Assembly: GCA_965603125.1 (NCBI GenBank)
Contig: CBFDBU010000013.1
Coordinates: forward strand, 17,702 to 81,701
DNA length: 64,000 bases
Direction of reading: 5' to 3'
DNA from: JAJRTA01 sp965603125
Lineage (GTDB): Bacteria > Zixibacteria > MSB-5A5 > GN15 > FEB-12
The position numbers and the translations under genes were made by a program. Below the pieces are notes generated by a model. The model saw only the letters and a program-made list of their open reading frames with translations, was not told where the DNA came from and made no database searches. Of the stretch, positions 54,475 through 63,095 are shown one piece after another (within the stretch, counting starts at the first letter, position 1; every line of letters begins with the position of its first letter).

Positions 54475-55114
54475 AGCGAATATCTTTCAAGGTAGAGGCT
54501 ATCTCATCCTGCGATACGACTCCCGCCCGTAGCACCCGCACCGGAACGATCGAGCAGTCCACAACCGTAGAAGGAGCCGAAGTCAGCCGACCGGAGTCCA
54601 GGAGGAGACTGACGCGGGAGCCGAGAGCTTCCGACACGTCACGGACAGTCTCGCCACCACCCCGACCGGAGAGGTTGGCTGACGTGGCCGTGAGGGGGAA
54701 GTTTGCTCTATCAAGAAGCATCCGTATGACTGGAGCCGAAGATACCCGCAGCCCGATTCTGCCGTTAACCACTATCGGTGGCTCCCGGGTCAGCGCCGCC
54801 GCGAGCACCAATGTCACCGGGCCGGGCAGAAAGCGCGACGCCAACACAGTTGCCGCAGGGGTTACCCGGGCAAACCGTGGCATCACCTCCACGCTGCCGA
54901 CGAAAATCGCCATCGGCAAATCGCGAGAGCGTTGTTTGGTATCGCACACCCGCATCACCGCCACCGGGTCATCAGCTCGCGCCAGCAGCCCATACATTGT
55001 ATCGGTTGCAGCCACCACGAGGGAGCCACCGCGAAGGAGCGAGGCGGCTTTCTCAATCAAAGCCGGATCAGGCGAATCGTACGCGACGGATACGACATCT
55101 ATACTACTGGTCAT
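54467..55114 (-). CDS. tsaC: L-threonylcarbamoyladenylate synthase (TsaC/YrdC type)
   Basis: From ATG 55114 the protein has 215 residues; an upstream frame to 55195 overlaps the SPOR gene and was not used. AATDTMYGLLARA, the K-x-R motif in DTKQRSRDLPMAIFV, and LTATSANLSG are the nucleotide- and threonine-site motifs. It makes the carbamoyl donor for t6A in tRNA. It is the short TsaC form without a Sua5 C-terminal domain. tsaB/tsaD are not in the window. Confidence 0.93.
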   Translation of the reverse strand: MTSSIDVVSVAYDSPDPALIEKAASLLRGGSLVVAATDTMYGLLARADDPVAVMRVCDTKQRSRDLPMAIFVGSVEVMPRFARVTPAATVLASRFLPGPVTLVLAAALTREPPIVVNGRIGLRVSSAPVIRMLLDRANFPLTATSANLSGRGGGETVRDVSEALGSRVSLLLDSGRLTSAPSTVVDCSIVPVRVLRAGVVSQDEIASTLKDIRCE

Positions 55115-55727
55115 GCTGAGAGTCGAATTCACTGTCAAGAGTGTCTCCAACGGGAAACGGCAGAGAATCGTACAGAAGCGGCTGCTCTTCAACACCCACG
55201 TTAACCATCACGACCCAGGCGTTGGCGTACCCGGCCGCTCTGGCTCGTTGCTGGTACACCTCCGCCGTATCCCTGTCCGCGAAACTCCCCACCCTCACCT
55301 TAAAGTAGGGCACTTCATAGTCCAGGTAGACGGAGCGGTCGAATATCTCCTCGGCGATCATCCGAGCATACTGCGCTTCGCCGTACAGCTTGCTGGTGAA
55401 TATCTGGATTCGAAACGATTGGTTGTTGAGTCGATCTATGCGGTCGCTGAAGATAGTACTGGTCGCCGGAGACACAGTCGAATCCGGTTCGTCCATCCCG
55501 ATATCGACCCGCCGGCTCCGGATATCGCCGGAATGCGGATACCGGGCGGGGACAATCTCGCGATCCTGACGAAACTCCAGTGGGTCAAATCGCGTCAGGG
55601 CGGGCGGGGCCTCATCAGAGTAAGGCGGCTCCTCTTTTCCGACACCGCGCGATCCCCCGCAGCCGATACAACAACTGAGACAGGACAGCAACATCAGCAG
55701 GCTACAGATACTTCCGCGTTTTCTCAT
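55104..55727 (-). CDS. SPOR-domain lipoprotein
   Basis: The 207-residue protein has a lipoprotein signal (LLMLLSCLSCCIGCGG; the modified cysteine is one of the pair near 19-20). A low-complexity linker rich in D, E, P and R is followed by a SPOR domain at about 103-178: FRIQIFTSKLYGEAQYARMI, YFKVRVGSFADRDTAEVYQQRARAAGY. SPOR domains bind glycan strands lacking peptide stems, often at the division site. It overlaps manC upstream and tsaC downstream. Confidence 0.88.
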   Translation of the reverse strand: MRKRGSICSLLMLLSCLSCCIGCGGSRGVGKEEPPYSDEAPPALTRFDPLEFRQDREIVPARYPHSGDIRSRRVDIGMDEPDSTVSPATSTIFSDRIDRLNNQSFRIQIFTSKLYGEAQYARMIAEEIFDRSVYLDYEVPYFKVRVGSFADRDTAEVYQQRARAAGYANAWVVMVNVGVEEQPLLYDSLPFPVGDTLDSEFDSQHDQ

Positions 55728-56787
55728 TCTCTTCCAGAACCGTCAGCATCTTCTTGATTTCATCAGCACGCGACTTGTGCAACACCATGGTGATGTCGCC
55801 GGAACGGACAACGATCAGATCCGACACGCCCAGGCAGGCGATAATTCCCTGAGCGTCATTATAGACGGTCATCTCATAGGAATCCAGAATCGCCGTTTCC
55901 CCGACCCGGACATTGTTGTCCGCGTCTCTGTCCATGTAACGCTCCAGCGCAGTCCAGCCTCCCACGTCGTCCCACACGATGTCCGCCTTCATGGTCAGCA
56001 CGTTGGCGGCCTTCTCCAGAACGGCAAAGTCAACCGAGATTGAAATGGCTTTCCGATAGAGTTGCCGGCGTGCCTCGGCCTCAGAGTTAGTCCCGATCTG
56101 CCCGGCGTATTCCACGAACAGCTTACTCAGCTCCGGTTGGCATTCCGCGATGGCCTTGAGGATCGCCGCAGCCGACCAGATGAACATGCCGCTGTTCCAG
56201 AGAAAGTCACCGCTGAAATAGTACTCCTTGGCGACTGCCACGCGCGGTTTCTCGGCAAAACCCGCAACCCTGAAAATCGGATGGCTGCCGGCGTGTTCGA
56301 ACTTGTCACCGATCTTGATGTACCCATAGCCTGTCTCCGGGCGAGTCGGCACGATGCCGATCGTAATCAGGTGTTCGCCTTCGGAGGCGACCGCCGCTCC
56401 TTCCTCCAGTATCTTGAGGAGCTTGTCCGTCGGCCGGATCAGGTGGTCGGACGAGAGCACTATCAACACGGCGTGCGGGTCGATTCTGGCCAGATGGGTC
56501 GCCGCCAGACCGATGGCGACACAGGTGTTTCGTCCCAGCGGCTCGCTCAAGATGCACTGTTCCGGGAGACCGGGAATCTCATTCCTAATGACCCCGACCA
56601 TGTTCTCGCCGGTGACTACACGAACGTTCTCCTTTGGCACCAGGGGAAGAATCCGCTCAATCGTTTCCTCCAACATCATCTTTTCGGAGGTAAGTCTCAG
56701 GAACTGTTTGGGCATATCAGTCCGTGACAGAGGCCAGAAGCGCTCGCCTTTACCACCCGCCAGAATTATACCGTATACCACGACCAT
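55702..56787 (-). CDS. manC: Mannose-1-phosphate guanylyltransferase
   Basis: Makes GDP-mannose from mannose 1-phosphate and GTP. From ATG 56787 the protein has 361 residues: GIILAGGKGERFWPLSR is the nucleotide loop, VLSSDHLI the metal aspartate region, ETGYGYIKIG and FLWNSGMFIW follow, and VWDDVGGWTAL lies toward the end. It has no phosphomannose isomerase domain. A GTG at 56781 has a better-spaced AGAGGA and could be the true start. First gene of a six-gene operon. Confidence 0.93.
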   Translation of the reverse strand: MVVVYGIILAGGKGERFWPLSRTDMPKQFLRLTSEKMMLEETIERILPLVPKENVRVVTGENMVGVIRNEIPGLPEQCILSEPLGRNTCVAIGLAATHLARIDPHAVLIVLSSDHLIRPTDKLLKILEEGAAVASEGEHLITIGIVPTRPETGYGYIKIGDKFEHAGSHPIFRVAGFAEKPRVAVAKEYYFSGDFLWNSGMFIWSAAAILKAIAECQPELSKLFVEYAGQIGTNSEAEARRQLYRKAISISVDFAVLEKAANVLTMKADIVWDDVGGWTALERYMDRDADNNVRVGETAILDSYEMTVYNDAQGIIACLGVSDLIVVRSGDITMVLHKSRADEIKKMLTVLEENEKTRKYL

Positions 56788-56817
56788 TCCTCTAAACACA
56801 AGTCCCGCAATTTATTG

Positions 56818-56846
56818 ATCATAACAGGCCAAAACGCTCCCGTCAA
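56818..56846 (-). promoter_or_regulatory. manC operon promoter
   Basis: TTGACG (56841-56846) and TATGAT (56818-56823) are 17 bases apart on the minus strand, one of the best matches in the window. The leader is about 25-30 bases. Confidence 0.75.
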
Positions 56847-56945
56847 CAAAAGATTCTGGAAGTGGTGCGCGACCCCTACCCGGTTGCCCTACAGTTTGCT
56901 GTGGAATCGGTGAATCGAGTGCCGTAGGCGCAGTATTGTATCGCG

Positions 56946-56969
56946 CTGCCAGGCGTCTCTGCCTGGCAG
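56946..56969. repeat. Hairpin CTGCCAGGC / GCCTGGCAG
   Basis: Nine-base arms surround a six-base loop. Flanking TCGCG and CGCGA can extend the stem with a three-base bulge. Confidence 0.6.
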
Positions 56970-57210
56970 TAGCGCGAATTCATAGAAGCGTCGGTCAGAG
57001 ACACCCGACGCCACCGCTTGGAGTACGTCTTTCAACAAGCCCGAAAACCAGCATACAGTCATCGAATCCAACCTATATTCCAGGTATTCCAGGCCAAGTC
57101 CCCAATGACAAAGGTGTTCGCATAGGCGGCATACGCCCCGGTGACCGTCTCGTCGTCGGCAGCCTCTCCTCGTGCTCTGTATGACCCGCAACATAGTCCG
57201 CATTATTCCA

Positions 57211-57228
57211 GCAGACGAGGGCGTCTGC
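57211..57228. repeat. Hairpin GCAGACG / CGTCTGC, copy 1
   Basis: Seven-base arms around AGGG; followed by CCAGGCA, which resembles an arm of the hairpin at 56946. Confidence 0.6.
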
Positions 57229-57314
57229 CAGGCACAATGACGAATGTATCCCAATACGCGGGATTGATAAAGGAGCGGAAATGACCCATAGAGTGACGAA
57301 GTCACCCGTGGGCT

Positions 57315-57331
57315 GCAGACGCCCCGTCTGC
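57315..57331. repeat. Hairpin GCAGACG / CGTCTGC, copy 2
   Basis: The same seven-base arms as copy 1, here around CCC. Confidence 0.6.
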
Positions 57332-57381
57332 CCGTGACCGACTTCTTGGACAGCCTCTCTTCGGATGACGAGTGCCGCCGG

Positions 57382-58323
57382 TCAATTTGTCGCCGCCAGA
57401 ACAGCCAGCACGATAGAGTGAAACCTGCTCGCTACAGAGTCCCAGCGATTGGCGAGAGCCACCGGTACGCGGCCGCCGAAAAGAAGACCCCCGACCTCGG
57501 CCCGTCCGTAAAGAGCCATCGCCCGGTAGACACCGATGGCAGTTTCGATATTAGGCGCCACCATGGCGTCGGCCTGACCGGCTACTTCGGAGTTGGTGAT
57601 CCCTTTGGAATACGCGGCCACAGTGTCCACCGCGACATCGAACGAAAGCGGCCCGTCAACAAGAGCGCCCTTGATCTGGCCGCGATCGGACATCTTGGCC
57701 AGGACAGCCGCCTCGGTTGTCACCGGCATCTGCAGGTAGATGGCTTCGACCGCGGCAAGCATGGCGATGCGGGGAGAGTCAACCCCAGCGGCAGCGGCGA
57801 AGCCGGCAACGTTATTCACAAGGGCTAATTTGGTTTCCAAGTCCGGCCATGGGACGACACCGGCGTCGGTTAGAAAGAGGAGTTTCGGGTAACGCTCCGG
57901 CTTCATCACGGCGATATGTGAAATCAACCTGCCCCTCACCTTAAACAGGGTTTCTTCCCGCAACAAGAGCTTCAGGAAATCAACCATGGAGCCGCGACCC
58001 TTGATGATAAGATCCACCTCCCCGCGAGCCGCTATCTGGGCCGCTGTCACAAACGCAGCGTCGGGCTGGTTAATATCGATAACTTCGGCGTTCCCAAGCT
58101 CGATACCCGATGCGGCGGTCATTTTCCTGAACAGGGTCTCGTCGCCGACTACAACCGGTTCGACAAGTTTTTCCTTCACGGCGCGATCAAACGCCTGCAA
58201 CCACTCTGGAGCGGATGGTACAGCCAGCGCAGCCTTCGGTCTGGACGACGACGTTCTTTCCTTTGCCCGCGCGATCAGTTGCTCGAAACTGTGAACCTCG
58301 GGTACTACCATATCGGTCGCCAT
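57382..58323 (-). CDS. Phosphate acyl(butyryl)transferase, second paralogue
   Basis: From ATG 58323 (MATDMVVPEV) the protein has 313 residues; a longer frame to 58461 runs into the upstream gene and was not used. DLIIKGRGSMVDFLKLLL, PKLLFLTDAGVVPWPDLETKL, GPLSFDVAV and VAPNIETAIGVYRAMAL match phosphate butyryltransferase (Ptb). Ptb turns acyl-CoA and phosphate into acyl phosphate. It is clearly related to, but diverged from, the neighbouring ptb gene: both share GPLSFDVA or APLSFDVA and the FTDGG/LTDAG loop. It ends the operon. Confidence 0.85.
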   Translation of the reverse strand: MATDMVVPEVHSFEQLIARAKERTSSSRPKAALAVPSAPEWLQAFDRAVKEKLVEPVVVGDETLFRKMTAASGIELGNAEVIDINQPDAAFVTAAQIAARGEVDLIIKGRGSMVDFLKLLLREETLFKVRGRLISHIAVMKPERYPKLLFLTDAGVVPWPDLETKLALVNNVAGFAAAAGVDSPRIAMLAAVEAIYLQMPVTTEAAVLAKMSDRGQIKGALVDGPLSFDVAVDTVAAYSKGITNSEVAGQADAMVAPNIETAIGVYRAMALYGRAEVGGLLFGGRVPVALANRWDSVASRFHSIVLAVLAATN

Positions 58324-58324
58324 C

Positions 58325-59287
58325 TCAATACCCCCCGTCATCCCGGAGATTCGTCCGCATGTAGTAGTCGGATAGAACGCAGGCCAGGGCAAGCGAGGCT
58401 TTCTTGTTCTTAACCGTGTCCGTTCGGGAGACGAGTGATACGGGAACCCTGGCCCCGACAATCACCCCTGCAAATACCGCCTCGGCAAACTGAATGAGAG
58501 ACTTGCAGATGATATTGCACTCCTCGATGGAATCGACCAGAAAGATATCGGCGTCGGCCACCACCGGTCCCTTCACACCGCAGGCCGCAGCCGCTTTCTC
58601 TGATGTCGCAACATCGAACGAAAGAGGAGCCTGTATCCGTATATCGTCGAACTGCTCGGACGCCCTGGGTACGATGAAGTCAACGTCGGAGAGTGTATGA
58701 GTCACTTTCTCCGTGCGCTCGTTGACGGCCGCCGATATGGCCACTTTCACTGGCGAGAGACCCAGGGCTCGCGCGACCGACATGGCGTTTTCCAGTATCT
58801 GCAGCTTCTGCTCCCAGTCCGGTCTGACGATCATCCCGCCGTCAGTAAAGTTCAGCAGCTTGTGATAGCCGGGGATATCCAGAACGGCGCAGTGTGACAG
58901 CGTGTTCTTGCCGCGTAGCCGGTACTGTTTGTCGAGCACCGTCTTCAGGAGGGCCGACGTGGGCAGAAAGCCCTTCATGATGGCGTCGGCGTTCCCCTCG
59001 GAAGCCAACCGCACAGCGGTGTGAGCCGCGCGGTCGACATCTCGTTCGTCTATTATCTCCAGGCGGTCAATGGGTATCTGCTGTTCCCCGGCCAGCCGCT
59101 GGATAGCCTCCTTGTCACCGGCCAGGATACCGCGAAGGAAACCGTCCGCTTCCGCCTGCGAGACAGCCCCGATGACGTCAACATCCTGGGCAGCCGCCAC
59201 GGCAATCGTCTTTCTACGGCTCTCGCTTGCGATAGCTATCGCGCGTTCGATAAGCTGATCCGAGGAACGAACAGGTTCGGTAGTCAT
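58325..59287 (-). CDS. ptb: Phosphate butyryltransferase
   Basis: The 320-residue protein carries ADAIMKGFLPTSALLKTVLD, LSHCAVLDIPGYHKLLNFTDGGMI and the APLSFDVATSEKAAAACGVKGPVVADADIFL segment of Ptb. It would convert branched or aromatic acyl-CoA, or butyryl-CoA, to acyl phosphate. It starts 13 bases after buk and stops just before the second paralogue. Substrate range is not readable from the sequence. Confidence 0.88.
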   Translation of the reverse strand: MTTEPVRSSDQLIERAIAIASESRRKTIAVAAAQDVDVIGAVSQAEADGFLRGILAGDKEAIQRLAGEQQIPIDRLEIIDERDVDRAAHTAVRLASEGNADAIMKGFLPTSALLKTVLDKQYRLRGKNTLSHCAVLDIPGYHKLLNFTDGGMIVRPDWEQKLQILENAMSVARALGLSPVKVAISAAVNERTEKVTHTLSDVDFIVPRASEQFDDIRIQAPLSFDVATSEKAAAACGVKGPVVADADIFLVDSIEECNIICKSLIQFAEAVFAGVIVGARVPVSLVSRTDTVKNKKASLALACVLSDYYMRTNLRDDGGY

Positions 59288-59300
59288 CTGAACTTGCCCG

Positions 59301-60368
59301 TCAGTACTTCTTCAGATTCTCTTCGCCGGACAGGAACCGGACACCGGCGGTAGCAAGGGCTTCCATCTCGAACTCGCCGGGGACAACGACGACCTTGCCT
59401 AAGAAGGCGACGTACTTCCTGATCTCATCAACCAGCAGTTGCGAGTGAGCCATCCCCCCTGTGAGCACAACCGCTTCAAAATCACCGGAGAGAGCCACTG
59501 CGGCGGCGCCGATTTCCTTGGCCACCTGGTAGGCCATGGCGTTGAAATAAAGGTGGGCCTTTTCGTCGCCGTCGGCGATTATCTTTTCCACCGCACGAAG
59601 GTCCGACTGCCCGAGGTAGGCCACGAGACCGGACTTCTTAGAGAGCTTGTTGATCATTTCCTTTTCCGTGAACTCGCCTGAGTAACACAGCTTCACCAGA
59701 CCGCCTATCGGCACCGCCCCGGCCCGGTCAGGCGAGAAAGGTCCCATGCCCAGAAGGGCGTCGTTCACCTCTACTACGAGTCCTCTTCGGAGCGCCGCCA
59801 CGGAGATGCCACCCCCCATGTGAACGGCCACGAAGTTGATTTCGTCCAGCCGTTTGCCAAGCAGGGTCGCCTGGCGGCGGCAGACCTCCTTGATATTCAA
59901 GGCGTGCACGCGACACTTGCGCTCGATCTCCGGCACACCACTGATGCGGGCGACGTCGGTGAAATTGTCCACCGTGACGGGATCTGATATCATGGCCGGA
60001 ACGCTGTACCGCTCGCCCAGGTGATGGGCAATGATAGCCCCCAGGTTGGAGGCGTGGTTGGAATAGCGCATGTTGTGGAGGTCGTCCAGCATGGCCACGG
60101 TTATCTCATAGGACCCGCCCTCAAGCGGCCGGAGAGGCGCGCCGCGCCCGACGACCGTCTTGAGTTGTTCCGGTTTCAGTTCGAGCGAGTTGATCCACTC
60201 GTTTATTCCCTTCATCCGGAACTCAAGCTGGTCGGCCACGTTCTCAAACCGGGCCAGCTCGCCGGCGTCATGCCTGACACCCTGTTCGGCTACCCTCGTG
60301 TTGCCGTTGAAGAGCGCCGTCTTTGTGGAGGTGGACCCGGGGTTTATGATCAACATGCCGTTGTCCAT
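59301..60368 (-). CDS. buk: Butyrate kinase (acyl kinase)
   Basis: The 355-residue ASKHA-fold kinase has LIINPGSTSTKTALF at the start, VHMGGGISVAALRRG as the nucleotide loop, LGMGPFSPDRAGAVPIGGL and AVVLTGGMAHSQLLVDEI. The length fits butyrate kinase rather than acetate kinase (about 400). It makes ATP from acyl phosphate. Ten bases separate it from iorB. Confidence 0.93.
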   Translation of the reverse strand: MDNGMLIINPGSTSTKTALFNGNTRVAEQGVRHDAGELARFENVADQLEFRMKGINEWINSLELKPEQLKTVVGRGAPLRPLEGGSYEITVAMLDDLHNMRYSNHASNLGAIIAHHLGERYSVPAMISDPVTVDNFTDVARISGVPEIERKCRVHALNIKEVCRRQATLLGKRLDEINFVAVHMGGGISVAALRRGLVVEVNDALLGMGPFSPDRAGAVPIGGLVKLCYSGEFTEKEMINKLSKKSGLVAYLGQSDLRAVEKIIADGDEKAHLYFNAMAYQVAKEIGAAAVALSGDFEAVVLTGGMAHSQLLVDEIRKYVAFLGKVVVVPGEFEMEALATAGVRFLSGEENLKKY

Positions 60369-60377
60369 CGCGCCTCC

Positions 60378-60980
60378 TTATACCCCCACCGTGTCCGGCT
60401 TTATGGATCGTCCCCGCTCAAGAGCGCTCAGGTTGATATCGACAAACCTGGCCTTGACCTTGGTCTTGATGACCTCTTTCCACTGGTCGAGCGCAAAGGG
60501 CAGATAGTTGGAAAGAATCCCCAGCAGGATGGTGTTCACCAGTCGCGGATTTCCTAACTCACGCGCGATACTGTCAGCATCGACGGCAATCACGTTGGCG
60601 GCTTTCTTCTTTAGACGATCAACGGCATCATCCGGGTAGGAGAAGCTTTTCGAGGATGTCACGATAGCCGGAATCAGCGAGGTAGTCGAGACGATGGCCA
60701 CGCCGTCTTTTTTCATCCAGTCGACGGCGCGAAGACCCTCGGCCTGCTCGAATGCTATCAGGACATCGGCCTGACCGTACTGGATGGTCGGCGAGTGGAC
60801 CCTGGGGCCGATCCGGACATGCGACGACACCACTCCCCCTCTCTGCGACATGCCGTGGACTTCCGACTTCTTGACGTCATAGCCGAACTTCATCGCCACT
60901 TCGGAGATCAACTCCGAAGCCAGCAGCACCCCCTGTCCGCCGACACCGACAATCAGTATATCGTAGCTCTTATTCGTCAT
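60378..60980 (-). CDS. iorB: Indolepyruvate:ferredoxin oxidoreductase, beta subunit
   Basis: From ATG 60980 the protein has 200 residues: ILIVGVGGQGVLLASELISEVAMKFGYDVKKSEVHGMSQRGG (short: VGVGGQGVL, HGMSQRGG) is the gamma-type domain of 2-oxoacid:ferredoxin oxidoreductases. With IorA it turns aryl or branched 2-oxoacids into acyl-CoA and reduced ferredoxin. It starts ten bases after the iorA stop. Confidence 0.94.
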   Translation of the reverse strand: MTNKSYDILIVGVGGQGVLLASELISEVAMKFGYDVKKSEVHGMSQRGGVVSSHVRIGPRVHSPTIQYGQADVLIAFEQAEGLRAVDWMKKDGVAIVSTTSLIPAIVTSSKSFSYPDDAVDRLKKKAANVIAVDADSIARELGNPRLVNTILLGILSNYLPFALDQWKEVIKTKVKARFVDINLSALERGRSIKPDTVGV

Positions 60981-60989
60981 GGCACCCAC

Positions 60990-62771
60990 CTACGCTTTCA
61001 CAAACTGGCTTTTCAGCACTATCGCCTCCGGCTTGCAGACCTGAGCGCACAGAGTGCAGCCGGTACAGAGAGTCGGGTCGATCATCGCCTTGGGATTGCC
61101 GCGCTTGTTGGTCTCGCTCGAAGCCAGGATGGCGGGGCATCCTATTCGAAAGCAGAGTGAACATCCGTTGCAGAGTTCGAGATCCACGACATACGGTTCA
61201 TCCATGATCCGCACGGGCATCAGCACGCACGGGCGGCTGGTGATGACCACCGAGGGTTCCGGGTGGGCTGTCTCTTCCCTGACGGCATCAAGACACTCCT
61301 GGTAGTTGTAGGCGTCTACCTGGCGCACATTCTTGACTCCCAGCGCCCGGCACAGTGTTGGAAAATCGACCTTACCGGCTTCCTCACCCATCAGGGTAGT
61401 GCCTGTTGCCGGATGTTGCTGGCCGCCGGTCATCGCCGTGACCTGATTGTCGAGGATAATCACGGTAACATTACTCTTGTTGTACACAGCATCCAGAAGA
61501 CCGGTGATGCCCGAATGCAAGAAGGTCGAATCCCCGATCACGGCCACCGATCCTTTCCTGGAGCCGTCCACTCGTTCCAGCCCGATGGCGCTTCCGATCG
61601 ACGCGCCCATGCAGATACAGGTATCCAGCGCGCTCAGCGGGGCCAGCGTGCCCAGCGTGTAGCAGCCGATGTCGCCCGTGACCGTGAGCCTCAGCTTCTT
61701 GAGAGCCATGAACATGCCGCGATGCGGACAGCCGGGACACAGCACCGGCGGCCGCGGGAACATCTGCTCTTCGGGCGGGATCTCTGCAAGAGCATGCATG
61801 GCGATCACGCCCGCCTCCTTCAACCCCCGCGCCACCCGGTAGGGGGAGAGTTCCCCACAATGGCCGAAGTACTTCTTGCCCTCCACGTTGTAACCGGCCG
61901 CCCTGATCTGGTCCTCGTAAAACGGTTCTAACTCCTCAACGACAATCACCCTGTCGTGGTCTTTGATAAACTCCGCTATCTTCTTCAAGGGCAGTGGGTA
62001 GCTCAGACCGAGTTTGAGGTGATCGAAATCCGGGGCGGCCTCCTTGGCATACTGGTATGCCACGCCGCCGGTGATAATGCCGACGCCGGAGCCGTTGCCT
62101 TCGACTATGTTGAACGGTGAGTTCTCGCTGAACTCCTTCAGCTTCTCAAGTCTCTCGCGCACCGCCTTGTGACGACCGCGCGCGTGGCCGGGGACCATTA
62201 CATACTTGGCCGGGTTCTTCACGAATTTGCCGCGGCGAGGTTCAACCGGGTCGCCGAACTCCACAATCCCCTTGGAGTGTGATATGCGCGTGGTCATGCG
62301 AAGCATCACCGGGGTATCGAACTGCTCGGAGATATCGAACGCCGCCTTGACCATGTCTTTCGACTCCTGGCTGTCGGCCGGTTCAAGCATCGGCACCTGC
62401 GCGAAGCGTGCGAAGATGCGGTTGTCCTGCTCGTTCTGAGAGGAGTGCATCTCCGGGTCATCAGCCGAGACCACCACCAGCCCGCCGTCGACCCCGGTGT
62501 AGCTGTGGGTCATGAACGGGTCGGCAGCGACGTTTAACCCGACGTGCTTCATTGCTACCAGCGCCCGCGCACCGCCAATCGAGGCCCCGATAGCCACCTC
62601 GTAGGCCACCTTCTCGTTCGGGGACCACTGGGAATAAATCGTGCGGTAACGCGCCGCCAGCGTCTCGAGGATTTCGGTCGACGGCGTCCCCGGATAGGCC
62701 GCGGCCACACTCACCCCGGCCTCGTACACCCCACGGGCGACCGCTTCGTTACCTGATAAGAGTTCCTTCAT
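60990..62771 (-). CDS. iorA: Indolepyruvate:ferredoxin oxidoreductase, alpha subunit
   Basis: The 593-residue subunit combines the pyrimidine-binding part (about 1-350: YPGTPSTEILETLA, SYTGVDGGLVVVSADDPEMHSSQNEQDN) with the thiamine-diphosphate part (GDIGCYTLG, GDSTFLHSGITGLLDAVYN, LDNQVTAMTGGQQHP). Two ferredoxin-type clusters end it (CNGCSLCFRIGC and CTGCTLCAQVC). It is the first gene of the ior-buk-ptb operon. No clear promoter was found upstream. Confidence 0.95.
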   Translation of the reverse strand: MKELLSGNEAVARGVYEAGVSVAAAYPGTPSTEILETLAARYRTIYSQWSPNEKVAYEVAIGASIGGARALVAMKHVGLNVAADPFMTHSYTGVDGGLVVVSADDPEMHSSQNEQDNRIFARFAQVPMLEPADSQESKDMVKAAFDISEQFDTPVMLRMTTRISHSKGIVEFGDPVEPRRGKFVKNPAKYVMVPGHARGRHKAVRERLEKLKEFSENSPFNIVEGNGSGVGIITGGVAYQYAKEAAPDFDHLKLGLSYPLPLKKIAEFIKDHDRVIVVEELEPFYEDQIRAAGYNVEGKKYFGHCGELSPYRVARGLKEAGVIAMHALAEIPPEEQMFPRPPVLCPGCPHRGMFMALKKLRLTVTGDIGCYTLGTLAPLSALDTCICMGASIGSAIGLERVDGSRKGSVAVIGDSTFLHSGITGLLDAVYNKSNVTVIILDNQVTAMTGGQQHPATGTTLMGEEAGKVDFPTLCRALGVKNVRQVDAYNYQECLDAVREETAHPEPSVVITSRPCVLMPVRIMDEPYVVDLELCNGCSLCFRIGCPAILASSETNKRGNPKAMIDPTLCTGCTLCAQVCKPEAIVLKSQFVKA

Positions 62772-63095
62772 TGATGTCTCGCTATGTCAGTAACCATACT
62801 TGCTATCCTACAGCCTGAGCGTGTCGAAACCGCAGCAGTTTCGAGCTTGCTTTTGGCGCGCACCTGATTGGCTGTGCGCGGCGGCTTTCGGTCAGCCATG
62901 ATAATACAGATTCCCCCTCCCCGCAACCTCTGCCGCTTGTTTTTTGGGGGTTTGCAGAAAGTGACAAACTACCGGTAAGGGATTTCGGTTGACACAGCCC
63001 GGACAATCGACTAAAGTTCCCATAGCGGTAGACGAATGTGCACCAGAGGTCTTATGCTACTCAGCCGCAGAACGTGACGCCGAAAGGGGACTCCG
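62772..63095. other. Divergent intergenic region between iorA and the membrane gene
   Basis: No gene is seen in these 324 bases. It holds the promoter listed next and two short inverted repeats: CGAAAC/GTTTCG near 62825-62843 and GCGCAC/GTGCGC near 62858-62880. Confidence 0.5.
62989..63017 (+). promoter_or_regulatory. Promoter of the four-helix membrane protein gene
   Basis: TTGACA (62989-62994) and TAAAGT (63012-63017) are 17 bases apart, giving a leader of about 70 bases. Confidence 0.65.

Larger units (their letters stand above)
56847..57381. other. Gene-free stretch with repeated hairpins
   Basis: No convincing gene is seen in about 535 bases. It holds three perfect inverted repeats (listed separately) and pieces related to them. 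It has the look of repetitive intergenic DNA and also separates the ptb and manC operons. Confidence 0.5.

Noticed and set aside
56889..57305. A 138-codon minus-strand frame
   Set aside because: It overlaps all three hairpin repeats, has no ribosome site and a composition unlike the neighbouring proteins.
62900..62970. A minus-strand TATTAT as an iorA promoter
   Set aside because: The best -35 candidate (TTGCGG) is only 14 bases away and no sigma-54 pattern fits.
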